This document shows positions 10,701 to 18,224 of a DNA stretch of 64,000 nucleotides, piece by piece. Below the pieces are notes generated by a model. That model saw only the letters and a program-made list of their open reading frames with translations, was not told where the DNA came from and did no database searches. The DNA lies in NCBI RefSeq assembly GCF_001612885.1, contig NZ_BDBH01000011.1:327299-391298 (forward strand), written 5' to 3'. The translations under genes and the position numbers were made by a program. How positions within the stretch are numbered: the stretch's first letter is position 1; every line of letters starts with the position of its first letter. This DNA is from Nocardia harenae NBRC 108248 (GTDB taxonomy: Bacteria; Actinomycetota; Actinomycetes; Mycobacteriales; Mycobacteriaceae).

Positions 10701-10915
10701 ACACCGCGACCGGCGCCGAGATCTTCGCCGAGCTGCTCCCCTTCGCGGGCCGGATCGCCGGGCTCGACTCCGGCACCCTCTACGCCGGGCCGGTCGACGC
10801 GGCGCTGCACGCGCTCTCCGGCGACCCCGCCTACGCCCGCTCGGCGGCCGAGCTCACCGCGCGGCTCCGAACACCAGCGCCTCCCGGCGGCGGAACGGCA
10901 CCGGGAGCAGCTTGA
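7721..10915 (+). CDS. BTAD/SARP-like regulator with AAA-type ATPase domain
   Basis: A 1064-residue AfsR-like regulator starting at GTG 7721. Residues 1-95 form an OmpR-type winged DNA-binding domain (LGGPRQRAVLARLAIAGGEV), about 95-245 a bacterial transcriptional activator (BTAD) domain, and about 285-560 a P-loop ATPase with Walker A GGDAGAGKT and Walker B TVVLLDDVHRADD. The rest is helical and TPR-like. Such proteins often activate secondary-metabolite or stress genes, and none is obviously adjacent. Its 3' end overlaps the convergent hemerythrin-like gene by 62 bp, so the two transcripts would be antisense to each other there. Confidence 0.9.
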   Translation: MLLSVLGPLRATVAGTRADLGGPRQRAVLARLAIAGGEVVSTDRIIDDVWGGADVPARALATLQVHISHLRRALEPGRARRTPAAILVSAAPGYALRLPREAVDAWHFDDLVHRAAGAEPAGQLWLLDEALARWQGGAYAEVADEPWAVPEVARLTELRLQAVELRAEAQLALGRPAVVVAELERHLHDYPGREGAVRLLALALYRCGRQGDALAALRRARDHLADELGVDPGPVLRGMEADILAQAPALDPPSPARPLPAPAVAEPLLPSAAAQPTTGLTTPAPLGRDAELGVIAAAARDAAAHGARIVLIGGDAGAGKTALAEAAVRALTADGWRGRRGRCPEVAGAPPGWAWAEALGADSLTGDTAPNPFELGRTIAAALGTGRTVVLLDDVHRADDLTLQLLRQVVALLAEQPVLVLVTYRPGERGDELDATIGALLGRTAAHLVLRGLDPAAVAALAAQHGLTEAGPELLAMVAERTGGNPLFVRELARLIAAEGERAAGTAVPAGVRDVLRRRVARLPDPVATTLRQVAVLGREADLEVLAEVAGRDPDDLLDALEAAVLAGLLDEPAPGRVRFTHALVRDTLYDDTPLLRRSRLHTRALEVLGADADAAVLARHASAAAGPATAQDAIRYPVAAARAAERAGSWREAAGQWRDALRLRELAGSRATGSATELLAAAVRAHARAGDAMRARAIYLDAIATHPDIAVLAAWDAPLIWTTRDGRDPSHTAVAALRAHLAGELPDATRVRLLLALFRELEGYAEAESQRVSAEALALARTVPDARLRCAALNVRAYAALGPDLRAERRAVAEEYLAAAVEAGQIDHEAVAHWLLFLDSAAHTDLAGARAEMELAVARSTTGQLGILLAVVAIFSALLELLAGHIEAALASYAEVSRQLAEHGALNGAAMATVGRVGAAMARGDLAHLRTELTAVDAALPGMITDALVLALLDAGDEAEARRVWARRGPIDRNYYWLGFTTLRGHAAARLGDTATGAEIFAELLPFAGRIAGLDSGTLYAGPVDAALHALSGDPAYARSAAELTARLRTPAPPGGGTAPGAA

Positions 10916-11489
10916 TCATGAGCGCGACCGGGATGCCGCCCTCGCGGCGCGCCTGGTCCAGCTCGGCGCCGGTGCTCACCGCGAGGATCCGCGGCACCTC
11001 GAAGCTCATCTTGCCGCCGCGCTTGCGGATGGTCGCCTCTACCCGGTTCCACTCCTCGTCGGAGACGTACCGCGCGAGCAGCGGGACGATGGTGCGCTCC
11101 TCGTCGGCGACGTGCTCGCGCACGGTGGCGCGCAGATCGGCCAGGTCGGCGGCGAGCTCGGGCGCCACCGTGCGCGTGCCGCGCAGCGCCGCCGCGCCCG
11201 CCCGGACCCGATCCAGCTTGGGGTCGAGCTCGGCGTGGTCGTCGCTGAGCTCGGTGAGGTCGACGTGCGCCCCGGCGGCGCGCTCCAGCACCGGCCAGAG
11301 CACCTCGTCCTCGGCGCTGTGGTGGTGGTGGATGCTGTCGCAGAAATCGGTGAGGTAGGCGGCGACCGCGGCCGCGCGCCTGCGCTCCAGCGGGGTCCCC
11401 GCGAGCCGCGCCGCGAGCGCGGCGCAGCGGTCGAGATCGCGCAGCATGGCGCGGTGGGCGAGCAGGAGGCCGTTCGGTTCGTTGTGCAT
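10854..11489 (-). CDS. Hemerythrin HHE-domain protein
   Basis: A 211-residue four-helix protein with hemerythrin HHE-cation-binding signatures: HRAML near the start, FCDSIHHHHSAEDEVLWPVLE in helix 2, DDHAELD, and VREHVADEERTIVPLL. These His/Glu residues would hold a di-iron centre for O2, NO or redox sensing. ATG 11489 is used; a GTG two codons upstream (11495) is also possible. The C-terminal region (GGKMSFEVPRILAVS) is common in actinobacterial members. The 3' end overlaps the convergent BTAD gene by 62 bp. The function in the cell is not known. Confidence 0.88.
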   Translation of the reverse strand: MHNEPNGLLLAHRAMLRDLDRCAALAARLAGTPLERRRAAAVAAYLTDFCDSIHHHHSAEDEVLWPVLERAAGAHVDLTELSDDHAELDPKLDRVRAGAAALRGTRTVAPELAADLADLRATVREHVADEERTIVPLLARYVSDEEWNRVEATIRKRGGKMSFEVPRILAVSTGAELDQARREGGIPVALMIKLLPVPFRRREALVFGAAR

Positions 11490-11538
11490 GACCACACCGT
11501 GCGCCCGGCCACCTGCGGGCCACCTAACCCGTACTTAA

Positions 11539-11706
11539 CGAGTTCCCGGCCGGAAAGTCCGGGCGGTCCGGCTCACCGCCCGCACCGACCGCGAATTCAC
11601 GCGGTACCTCCCCGGGCGGGGAATCCGGCAGTACCTCGACATCGGCACCGGCATCCCCACCGAGCCACTCGGGGCGCTGAGCTACGCCATCCGGGTCAGA
11701 TATTGA
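11539..11706 (+). pseudogene. Relic of a DUF574-type SAM-dependent methyltransferase
   Basis: A 55-codon open stretch preceded in frame by a stop at 11536-11538 and ending at TGA 11704-11706. Its translation contains RTDREFTRYLPGRGIRQYLD followed by IGTGIPTEP, which is the SAM-binding core of the DUF574 (Methyltransf_19) family that is abundant in actinomycetes; full members are about 270 residues. Both the N-terminal half and everything after the GTGIPT motif are missing, so this is a fragment. The last 11 bp run into the 3' end of terD on the other strand. The family match is by eye, from the spacing of RQYLDIGTGIPT. Confidence 0.7.
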
Positions 11707-12271
11707 CCCCGTAGTCCCTGGCGATCCCGGCCAGCCCGGAGGCATACCCCTGCCCGATGGCCCGGAACTTCCACTCGGCCCCGCTCCGGTAGAGCTCACC
11801 GAAGACCATGGCGGTCTCGGTGGAGGCGTCTTCGGAGAGGTCGTAGCGGGCCAGTTCGGCGCCGGTGGCGCGGTCGACGACGCGGATGAAGGCATTGCGC
11901 ACCTGGCCGAAGGACTGCTGCCTGGCGTCGGCGTCGTGAATGGAGACCGGGAAGAAGATATTGGTGATGGTGGGCGGGGCGCCGGCCAGGTCGACATTGA
12001 TGGTCTCGTCGTCGCCCTCGCCCTCACCGGTGAGGTTGTCGCCGGTGTGCTCGATGCTCCCGTCCGGCGACCGCAGGTTGTTGTAGAAGATGAAGTGCTG
12101 GTCGGAGAGCACCTTCTGGTCGGAGCCGGTCGCGAGTGCGCTGGCGTCGAGGTCGAAGTCGACGCCGGTGGTGGACCGGACGTCCCAGCCGAGCCCGACC
12201 GCGACCGCGGTCAGATTCGGCGCCTGCTTCGACAACGACACATTGCCGCCCTTGGCCAAGCTGACACTCAT
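11696..12271 (-). CDS. terD: TerD-family protein
   Basis: A 191-residue TerD/CABP-family protein starting at ATG 12271 with a good ribosome site (GAGAGGG). It begins MSVSLAKGGNVSLSK and has the calcium-binding loop GDNLTGEGEGDDETINVDL, followed by the FPVSIHDADARQQSFGQV segment; both are hallmarks of the family. TerD proteins take part in tellurite and general chemical-stress responses, and in some lineages act with TerY-P kinase/phosphatase modules. One such module lies at 59.9-63.7 kb in this window and a second, more divergent TerD at 17.5 kb. The gene is monocistronic here. Confidence 0.93.
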   Translation of the reverse strand: MSVSLAKGGNVSLSKQAPNLTAVAVGLGWDVRSTTGVDFDLDASALATGSDQKVLSDQHFIFYNNLRSPDGSIEHTGDNLTGEGEGDDETINVDLAGAPPTITNIFFPVSIHDADARQQSFGQVRNAFIRVVDRATGAELARYDLSEDASTETAMVFGELYRSGAEWKFRAIGQGYASGLAGIARDYGVNI

Positions 12272-12370
12272 TCGTGAACCCTCTCGCATCGCCGGAAATG
12301 TCTCCATCGACAGTAGCGGGGCGGCGGCGGGCGCACCGGTTCCGGCGCGAACCGGTCCGGCTTGCCCGGA

Positions 12371-13798
12371 TCATCCGGTCAGCTCGCGCCGCCCGACCGG
12401 CGGCGACGGTTCGCGGGGTGCCTCCCCAGCAGCCGAGGCGGCCGGCCGATCGGGGTGGCGCGGACTCACCGCCGCGACCGCGAGCAGCAGCACCCCGCAC
12501 CCGGCGACCACCCACCACCCCGGCAGCGCGGCCTCCGCGAAGCCCTCCGCCGCGACCCCGGCAACCAGGCTCCCCGCCACCGCGACCCCGCCCGCGGTCC
12601 CGATCTGTCGCGCCGTGGACGCGGTCCCGCCCGCCACCCCGGCCCGATCCGCGGGCAACCCGCTCACCGCGGTATTCGTGATCGGCGCATTGGCGAACCC
12701 CACACCGACCCCGACCAGCACGAACGCCGCAGGCCCCACCCCGGACACGACCAACACCCCGCCTCCGAGCGCCAGACAGGCCCCCGCCATCAGCAGCGGA
12801 ACCCGCGCCCCGACCCGCCCCACCAGATACCCGGAGACCGGCGCGCACACCGTCGCCCCCAGCGCCATCGGCAGCGTCGCCACCCCGGCGGCCAGCGGCG
12901 ACCACCCCCGCCCCTGCAGATAGAGCGTCGCCATGAGCAACACCATGCTGAACGCGACGAACACCGCGACCGCCCCCACCACGGCCGCCGCGAAACTCGG
13001 CACCCGGAACAACCCCGGCTCGATCAACGGCTCCCCCCGCCGCGATTCCACCCACACGAACACCACCAGCAGCACCCCCACCACCCCGCACCCCGCGAGC
13101 ACCGCCGGCGAACCCCACCCGACCCGCGGCCCTTCGATCAGCACCCCGACCCCCACCCACAGCACCGCGATCAACAGCACCTGCCCGACCGGATCGAGCC
13201 GCCGCACCCGAACCCCCCGCGACTCCGGCACCAGCGCCCGCACCAGCACGATCGCCACCAGCACCACCGGCACGTTCACCCAGAACACCGACCGCCAGCC
13301 GAACAGCGCGATGAGCGCACCCCCGGTCACCGGCCCCGCCGCCATACTCAGCCCGAACATGGCCCCCCACACCCCGATGGCCCGCGCCCGCTCCCGCGGG
13401 TCCGGCATGGCCGCCACCACGATGGCCAGCGCCACCGGCGGGAGCATCGACGCCCCCACCCCCTGCAGCACCCGCGCCACCACGAGCAACTCCACCCCGG
13501 GCGCCACCGCGCAGGCCAGCGACGCCACCGCGAACACCACCAGCCCGATCTGGAAAACCCGGCGCCTGCCGAACCGATCCGCCAGCGCACCGGCGGTGAT
13601 GAGCAGGCTCGCGAAGGTCACCGTATAGGCGTCCACCACCCACGCCAGCCGCCCCGCCTCGACTCCGAGCCCGCGCCCGATCGCACCGAGCCCGACGGTC
13701 ACGATCGTCGTATCCAGCCCCACCAGGAACAGCGCCAGCGCACAGATCGCCAGCACCGTCCAGCGCCTGCGCGCCGTCGGCACCTCCGTCACCACCAT
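12371..13798 (-). CDS. MFS multidrug exporter, DHA2 (14-TM) type
   Basis: A 475-residue proton-coupled drug efflux pump of the EmrB/QacA type. Visible motifs are LVGLDTTIVTVGLGAIG in helix 1, WVVDAYTVTFASLLITAGALAD, the motif-A loop DRFGRRRVF, and GAMFGLSMAAGPVTGG (motif C, antiporter). About 14 hydrophobic segments are present, the DHA2 number. The start is ATG 13798; the longer upstream frame is not protein-like. It is transcribed away from the XRE-cupin regulator at 13902 across a 103-bp shared promoter region, so that regulator is its likely repressor. The substrate is unknown. Confidence 0.92.
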   Translation of the reverse strand: MVVTEVPTARRRWTVLAICALALFLVGLDTTIVTVGLGAIGRGLGVEAGRLAWVVDAYTVTFASLLITAGALADRFGRRRVFQIGLVVFAVASLACAVAPGVELLVVARVLQGVGASMLPPVALAIVVAAMPDPRERARAIGVWGAMFGLSMAAGPVTGGALIALFGWRSVFWVNVPVVLVAIVLVRALVPESRGVRVRRLDPVGQVLLIAVLWVGVGVLIEGPRVGWGSPAVLAGCGVVGVLLVVFVWVESRRGEPLIEPGLFRVPSFAAAVVGAVAVFVAFSMVLLMATLYLQGRGWSPLAAGVATLPMALGATVCAPVSGYLVGRVGARVPLLMAGACLALGGGVLVVSGVGPAAFVLVGVGVGFANAPITNTAVSGLPADRAGVAGGTASTARQIGTAGGVAVAGSLVAGVAAEGFAEAALPGWWVVAGCGVLLLAVAAVSPRHPDRPAASAAGEAPREPSPPVGRRELTG

Positions 13799-13901
13799 TT
13801 CGACACCACCTCCCGCCCGGCACCGCGCCGCGCGCCGCCGATGCTGCCCGCCGCGCAGGCGCGAACCCCAGCGCTTTTGCGGAATCTGCAAACATGGACG
13901 C

Positions 13902-14468
13902 ATGGATGCGGAGACGGCGGCGATCCTGGACGGCATCGGCCCGCGGCTGCGCGCGCTGCGCCGGGAGCGCGGCCTCGCCCTCGCCACCGTCGCCGCCCGC
14001 ACCGGGCTCTCGGTGAGCACCCTCTCCCGGCTGGAGACCGGTCGCCGCGCGCCCACCCTCGACCTGCTCATCCCGCTGGCACGGGAGTACCGGGTCGCGC
14101 TGGACGCCGTGGTCGCCGCCCCCGCCACCGGCGACCCGCGCGTGCACCTGCAACCGCACCGGCACGCGAGCGGCGGCGTCATCGTGCCGCTCACCGGCTA
14201 CCCCGGCCGCGTCCAGGTCTTCAAACATGTGCTCGGCCCGCGCGAACCGCGCCTGGTCACGCACGACGGCCACGCCTGGCTCTATGTCCTCGCGGGCACG
14301 CTGCGGCTGCTCCTCGGCCCGGACGAACACCTGCTCGGTCCCGGCGAGACCGCCGAGTTCGACCCCATGTCCCCGCACTGGTTCGGACCCGCGGGCGCAA
14401 CCCCGGTCGAGGTCCTGCACCTCTTCGGCCCGCACGGCGACCGAGCGGTCCCCCGGGTCACACCGTAA
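13902..14468 (+). CDS. XRE-family regulator with C-terminal cupin domain
   Basis: A 188-residue regulator: residues 10-65 are a lambda-repressor-like helix-turn-helix (LRALRRERGLALATVAARTG, SVSTLSRLETGRRAPTLDLL) and residues 110-180 a cupin barrel (LVTHDGHAWLYVLAGTLRLL, LGPGETAEFDPMSPHWFG) with histidines able to bind a metal or small ligand. It faces the MFS exporter gene, which suggests ligand-responsive control of efflux. The 3' end abuts a truncated ADP-ribosylglycohydrolase fragment on the other strand. Confidence 0.92.
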   Translation: MDAETAAILDGIGPRLRALRRERGLALATVAARTGLSVSTLSRLETGRRAPTLDLLIPLAREYRVALDAVVAAPATGDPRVHLQPHRHASGGVIVPLTGYPGRVQVFKHVLGPREPRLVTHDGHAWLYVLAGTLRLLLGPDEHLLGPGETAEFDPMSPHWFGPAGATPVEVLHLFGPHGDRAVPRVTP

Positions 14469-14469
14469 G

Positions 14470-14575
14470 GTCGCCCACCCAACCGATGGCGAATCTTCGC
14501 CAGATCCCAGAACGCGATCGAGGCGCCGATCGCCGTGCCCAGCAGAGATCCCCGCACCCGATCGCTGATCGTCAC
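14470..14575 (-). pseudogene. Truncated 5' fragment of an ADP-ribosylglycohydrolase gene
   Basis: Read on the minus strand from GTG 14575, the first 35 codons give VTISDRVRGSLLGTAIG, then ASIAFWDLAKIRHRLGG. This closely follows the N-terminus of ADP-ribosylglycohydrolases (DRxRGxLLGxAxGDALG, then EF and an AEIR-type helix). The motif's aspartate after AIG is absent and homology stops at about 14470, exactly where the XRE-cupin gene ends. I read it as a gene start left behind by a deletion or insertion. It lies 80 bp from a tRNA, a usual place for such scars. The identification rests on about 35 residues. Confidence 0.6.
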
Positions 14576-14656
14576 TCCGGCCACAGGGCGATCATTCCAG
14601 GTCGAAGGGCGATTTGGTCCGCGCCCGCACATCCGATAACCTTGCGGAGCACACCG

Positions 14657-14740
14657 GTCCGGGTGGCGGAATGGCAGACGCGCTAGCTTGAGGTGCTAGT
14701 GCCCGTATAGGGCGTGGGGGTTCAAGTCCCCCTCCGGACA
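14657..14740 (+). tRNA. tRNA-Leu(GAG)
   Basis: An 84-nt class II tRNA. The acceptor arms GTCCGGG (14657-14663) and TCCGGAC (14733-14739) pair with one G-U and are followed by discriminator A. The anticodon stem CTAGC/GCTAG encloses the loop TTGAGGT, giving anticodon GAG (reads CUC leucine codons). A variable arm GCCCGTATAGGGC, typical of leucine tRNAs, precedes the T arm GGGGGTTCAAGTCCCCC. The 3' CCA is not encoded. tRNA 3' ends are common integration sites, and the downstream 2.7 kb looks foreign. Confidence 0.96.
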
Positions 14741-14842
14741 CAACGCAAACACTCAGACCTGCGGTTATTAGCTCTACGCATTAACCGATACGACTTGTGA
14801 TCCCTGGCAAATACCCGTGGGTGTTCACTAGGGTTCAGCTGA

Positions 14843-14911
14843 GAAACGCCGCTCGGCAGCCTGGAATCCGCAACGACCGTCCAGTCGCATATCTACGCTC
14901 ACGTCCGATGA
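14843..14911 (+). pseudogene. Possible tyrosine-recombinase C-terminal tail
   Basis: Just downstream of the tRNA, a short frame after a stop at 14840 reads LGSLESATTVQSHIYAHVR and then stops. The pattern LG-x(n)-TT-x(n)-IYAHV resembles the end of phage-type integrases, where the tyrosine of such a Y-x-H-V motif is the nucleophile. It is only about 22 codons and the rest of an integrase is not visible, so this is suggestive at best. The remaining stretch to 15136 holds nothing I can support. Confidence 0.3.
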
Positions 14912-15136
14912 CCAGGGTTTCGGATCAAGGGACCAGTATCGCCTCCAGGAAACCCGGGGAACATTAACGCATCGAATACACCCTGCGGATTCAGGCCGGT
15001 GGAACAAGTCAAGAAACCGGGCCTGATCAGCTGCCGGCTCAACGCGGTACCGACCTCGGCCCCGACCCGTAACCCGACGCACAGGAACACTCGCCAGACG
15101 CTCGACTGCTCCACTCCGACCGCGACAGGAAACCCG

Positions 15137-17110
15137 CTACGCCGCGCCCACCGTCTCGGGCACGGTGTTCCCCCGGGACGCTTCACGACCTGGTTGCCCG
15201 GGTTCTGTCAGGTACGTGTGGATCCGGGTGGTCATGGCTGGATCGATCCAGTAATTCGAATGCCCGTAGAGGGGGCCATCGGCTTCTTCGGTGGCGTCGT
15301 GGTCCAGGCAGTAGCGCTCGGACTCGTTGCACACCGGGCTCGAGATCGGGTCGGTGACTCGATAGTAGTTGTGCCACCCGCCGCAGCAGTTGTCCTTCGC
15401 TCTGTCGAAGAACGGGCCGTCGAAGTACCGGGGGAAGAACGTGCGATACAGGGTGGCCAGCGGGGAGCCACAGGTCACCAGCATCAACTGGTCGGACAGC
15501 GGAGTGCCGGTGAGTTCTTTGCTAACGAACCAGGCGCACGCGATGGATCCCTGGCTGTGCCCAACCAGCGCGATTCGGTGCCCGGCGTAATCCGGTCGCT
15601 TCAGTTCTTTTCCAAGGCCCGCCATCAGGCTGGGTCGGTAGGAGGCCCCGGCCAGGGGGACGGCATCGGGAAGCCAGAACCCGGCGATGTCGGCAAGGCT
15701 GCTGAAGCCCGCGCGCAGCGCGCTGCCGAGGCGTTCGGGACGGCGCACGATCAGCAGCACCACGATCACGAAGCTGCCGGCTTGGATGAATCTCAGCACG
15801 TCGTTCATCGTCGCGGCTCCGGTGCCGAGTACGACGTCGCCCGCCCACCACCACACGGCGCCGGTACACACGACGATGATCAGTGTCGCCGGTCCCAGGT
15901 AGGAGTTGAGGTCGCCGAGAATGCTGTGGAGCGCGGTTTCGGGCTTGCGGGGCGGCGTCCGCGGCGGGGTCTTGGCTGCTCGCGCGGACATGAACCGTCG
16001 GCTTATATAGAGAGCGATCCCGAGCGCGAGGGCGCAGATCAGGACGAAAGCGATGAAGAAGACCGGAATGATGTCCAGCCGGATCGCGTCCTCGAGCCCG
16101 TCTTCGGCAGGGCTCGGCAACAAGACATAACCGTCCCGACCAGCTGCCTCGAGCGCGGCGCGCCGTTGTTCGACGGTCGAGGCGACGGTGCCGATTCTGC
16201 TGCTCGCCCAGTTCACCAAAAAGGTCAGGACCTCCTCGACTGTTACTCGCAGCATCGATCCGGCGGCGTGCAACACCGTGATAGCCAGCAGGATCAGCAG
16301 CGCGGCGCCGGCGAGGTGGGTGCCGGCGCGCTCGTTCGACGCGGTGCGCCACCGACAGACCGCCGAGATCAGGGCAAGGACGAGCGCGCAACACCCCACG
16401 GCAAGGGTGGTTAGTCCCACCAAGGCGATCATGGGGGTGATCGCCTCCGGCTCGGCCACCAGATCAACCGGGCCCGCTGCGGTGCTCGGTTCGGCCATGC
16501 GAGTCGCGGCCCACAGCGCCGTGGCGGCGAGGACCGACAGATGCAGCACCGAGACCACGATCAGCCAGGCAGGGTGGTCAGAACGATCGCGCAGTTTGGA
16601 TCGTCCGACTCGGACAATGATGAACATCCCCAAAATAGACGGCGGTACCCAGGCGACCGCACCTCGGAGGCCGGCGTCGCTGCTCATCAGAGTCGAGGAG
16701 CGCAGCATCGTTTCAAATATGACGATCAGCCAGGCTGCGGTGGCCGCGGTCAGACACAGCGCGGGCACAACCATCAGCCCCCGGAACAATCGATCGCCGA
16801 CTTTGCCGGCGGCGGTACCTCCGACGTAGGGGCGCATGTAGGCGGCGACGTTCATCAGAGTGAAAGGAAACGCCAGATACCACAGAAGTGTCCGTGTCTT
16901 CTTGCGGTTCGATCGCGACCAGTTGACCAACCGGAGCCTGTGGGGCATAGGCCTGGGCTGATCGGCGACGGTCACTTGGTCGGGGGTCAGTTCCTGGAAG
17001 ACCGGTGAGCCCAGCGCGCTGTAGGGATCGTGGTCGCCGATACCGTGAACCCGGATCTCTACCGGCCCTACCTGCTGTGCCGCAGTGGCCTCGCCATAGT
17101 CGTCAGCCAT
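15137..17110 (-). CDS. Large membrane protein with alpha/beta-hydrolase (lipase-like) domain
   Basis: A 657-residue protein starting at ATG 17110 behind GAGGGAGAA. The N-terminus has VEIRVHGIGDHDPYSALGSP, a segment seen in PGAP1-like lipases and esterases. The middle holds about eight hydrophobic segments (for example LMVVPALCLTAATAAWLIVI, IPVFFIAFVLICALALGIAL). Near the C-terminus, IALVGHSQGSIACAW supplies the GxSxG nucleophile elbow, followed by the VTCGSPL strand. The substrate is unknown. Base composition is visibly less GC-rich than the neighbours (more A/T at third positions) and the gene is bounded by a tRNA and a transposase relic, so recent acquisition is likely. Confidence 0.75.
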   Translation of the reverse strand: MADDYGEATAAQQVGPVEIRVHGIGDHDPYSALGSPVFQELTPDQVTVADQPRPMPHRLRLVNWSRSNRKKTRTLLWYLAFPFTLMNVAAYMRPYVGGTAAGKVGDRLFRGLMVVPALCLTAATAAWLIVIFETMLRSSTLMSSDAGLRGAVAWVPPSILGMFIIVRVGRSKLRDRSDHPAWLIVVSVLHLSVLAATALWAATRMAEPSTAAGPVDLVAEPEAITPMIALVGLTTLAVGCCALVLALISAVCRWRTASNERAGTHLAGAALLILLAITVLHAAGSMLRVTVEEVLTFLVNWASSRIGTVASTVEQRRAALEAAGRDGYVLLPSPAEDGLEDAIRLDIIPVFFIAFVLICALALGIALYISRRFMSARAAKTPPRTPPRKPETALHSILGDLNSYLGPATLIIVVCTGAVWWWAGDVVLGTGAATMNDVLRFIQAGSFVIVVLLIVRRPERLGSALRAGFSSLADIAGFWLPDAVPLAGASYRPSLMAGLGKELKRPDYAGHRIALVGHSQGSIACAWFVSKELTGTPLSDQLMLVTCGSPLATLYRTFFPRYFDGPFFDRAKDNCCGGWHNYYRVTDPISSPVCNESERYCLDHDATEEADGPLYGHSNYWIDPAMTTRIHTYLTEPGQPGREASRGNTVPETVGAA

Positions 17111-17317
17111 CGGATTCTCCCTCTTGCCTGTGCAGTCTCCTGTGGTGGGAGCCTCGGTCAGCATCGACGGCCGGGGCACCCTCACCGTAGGTAACTGTGA
17201 CCCCAGACACATGCGTAGCGGACTACCTGGATTCCGAACCTGACGCAACTCCGACGCACACGGGGTTGCCAACCTGGCGGGGTGCGTTCGGGGCTGTGCA
17301 CGATGAGGTGACAGCGG

Positions 17318-17383
17318 TCAGGCAGTTTGCAGGGCTGCCTGCGTCATGGTCGCTTCGTGTTCGATCGGGGTCAACCGGCCGAG
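17318..17383 (-). mobile_element. IS3-type transposase C-terminal relic
   Basis: On the minus strand the last 21 codons before the stop at 17318-17320 read LGRLTPIEHEATMTQAALQT plus one alanine. L(G)xLTPxEHE/FE near the C-terminus is characteristic of IS3-family OrfB transposases. Upstream codons do not continue a transposase, and no terminal repeats could be identified, so it is a remnant only. The remaining bases from 17111 to 17489 contain nothing else I can support. Confidence 0.55.
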
Positions 17384-17489
17384 CCGGTCCCGGCGCCGGC
17401 GCCGGTGATCCACGCGCTGAACAGGTTCCGGCACCGTCGTCGGCCGACGGCGACAGGCCACGCCCCGAAGGAGCGAAGGCGGCCCGGGC

Positions 17490-18032
17490 TCAGCGCACGT
17501 GTGCCGCGATGGCCGGAACGGCCTCGACCGGGTGCCTGGCCTGCAGCGCCAGCCCGGACTCGTGATACTCCCAGGCGGGGTGGCGCCGGTGCAGCACCCC
17601 CATGAGCAGGCCGGAGGCCGACCCGGCGATGGCGAGGTCGGAGCGGGCGAGTTCGCGGTCGACGGTACCGTCGAGCAGTCGGCAGAAGGCATTGTCGATG
17701 TCGGCGAAGGTCTGGCCCGTGTAGCAGGTGACCAGCAGGGCGATCGCGTCGATGTGCGCGCCGAGGCGGGTCAGGTCGATGGTGATGACCTCGTTGTCGC
17801 CCTTGCCCTCGCCGGTGGTGCTGTCGCCGTGGTGGCGCAGCGCGCCGTCGGCGGAGCTGAGTTGCTCGTGGTAGACCGCATCCACCAGTGTCCCGTCCGC
17901 GTAGAGCAGGGCGGCGGCGTTGAGGTCGATATCGCGGGCTCTGGAGCCGAAGCGGGCGCGGCGCGCCGGATCCCAGCCGACCGCCATCTTCAGGTACTGC
18001 ATCGCGCCGCCGCCGTCGGACAACACCGTCAT
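17490..18032 (-). CDS. TerD-family protein, divergent paralogue
   Basis: A 180-residue TerD-like protein. It keeps the family core: GGGAMQYLKMAVGWDP, DLNAAALLYADGTLVD, and the acidic loop GDSTTGEGKGDNEVITIDL that corresponds to the calcium loop of the paralogue at 11.7-12.3 kb. Unlike that protein it lacks the MSVSLAKGGNVSL opening and has a distinct C-terminus (HPAWEYHESGLALQARHPVE). A role in the Ter stress response is inferred. It is transcribed away from the ABC exporter genes. Confidence 0.85.
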   Translation of the reverse strand: MTVLSDGGGAMQYLKMAVGWDPARRARFGSRARDIDLNAAALLYADGTLVDAVYHEQLSSADGALRHHGDSTTGEGKGDNEVITIDLTRLGAHIDAIALLVTCYTGQTFADIDNAFCRLLDGTVDRELARSDLAIAGSASGLLMGVLHRRHPAWEYHESGLALQARHPVEAVPAIAAHVR

Positions 18033-18224
18033 GCGGACTCACCCCTCCCGCTGTCCGCGCCCGAATCCGCGGCGCGCCGTCACATCCCGGCCCTCACCCT
18101 AGCCGGTCACGGCCGACGGCGATTCCGCGAACGCGCGCGCCGCCGAGGAGTATCTTTCTCATCAGGTGCGCCGGGAAGTCTGGTCGGCAATGTCGTATCC
18201 GCTGATCCCGGAAGGGCCTTCGCC

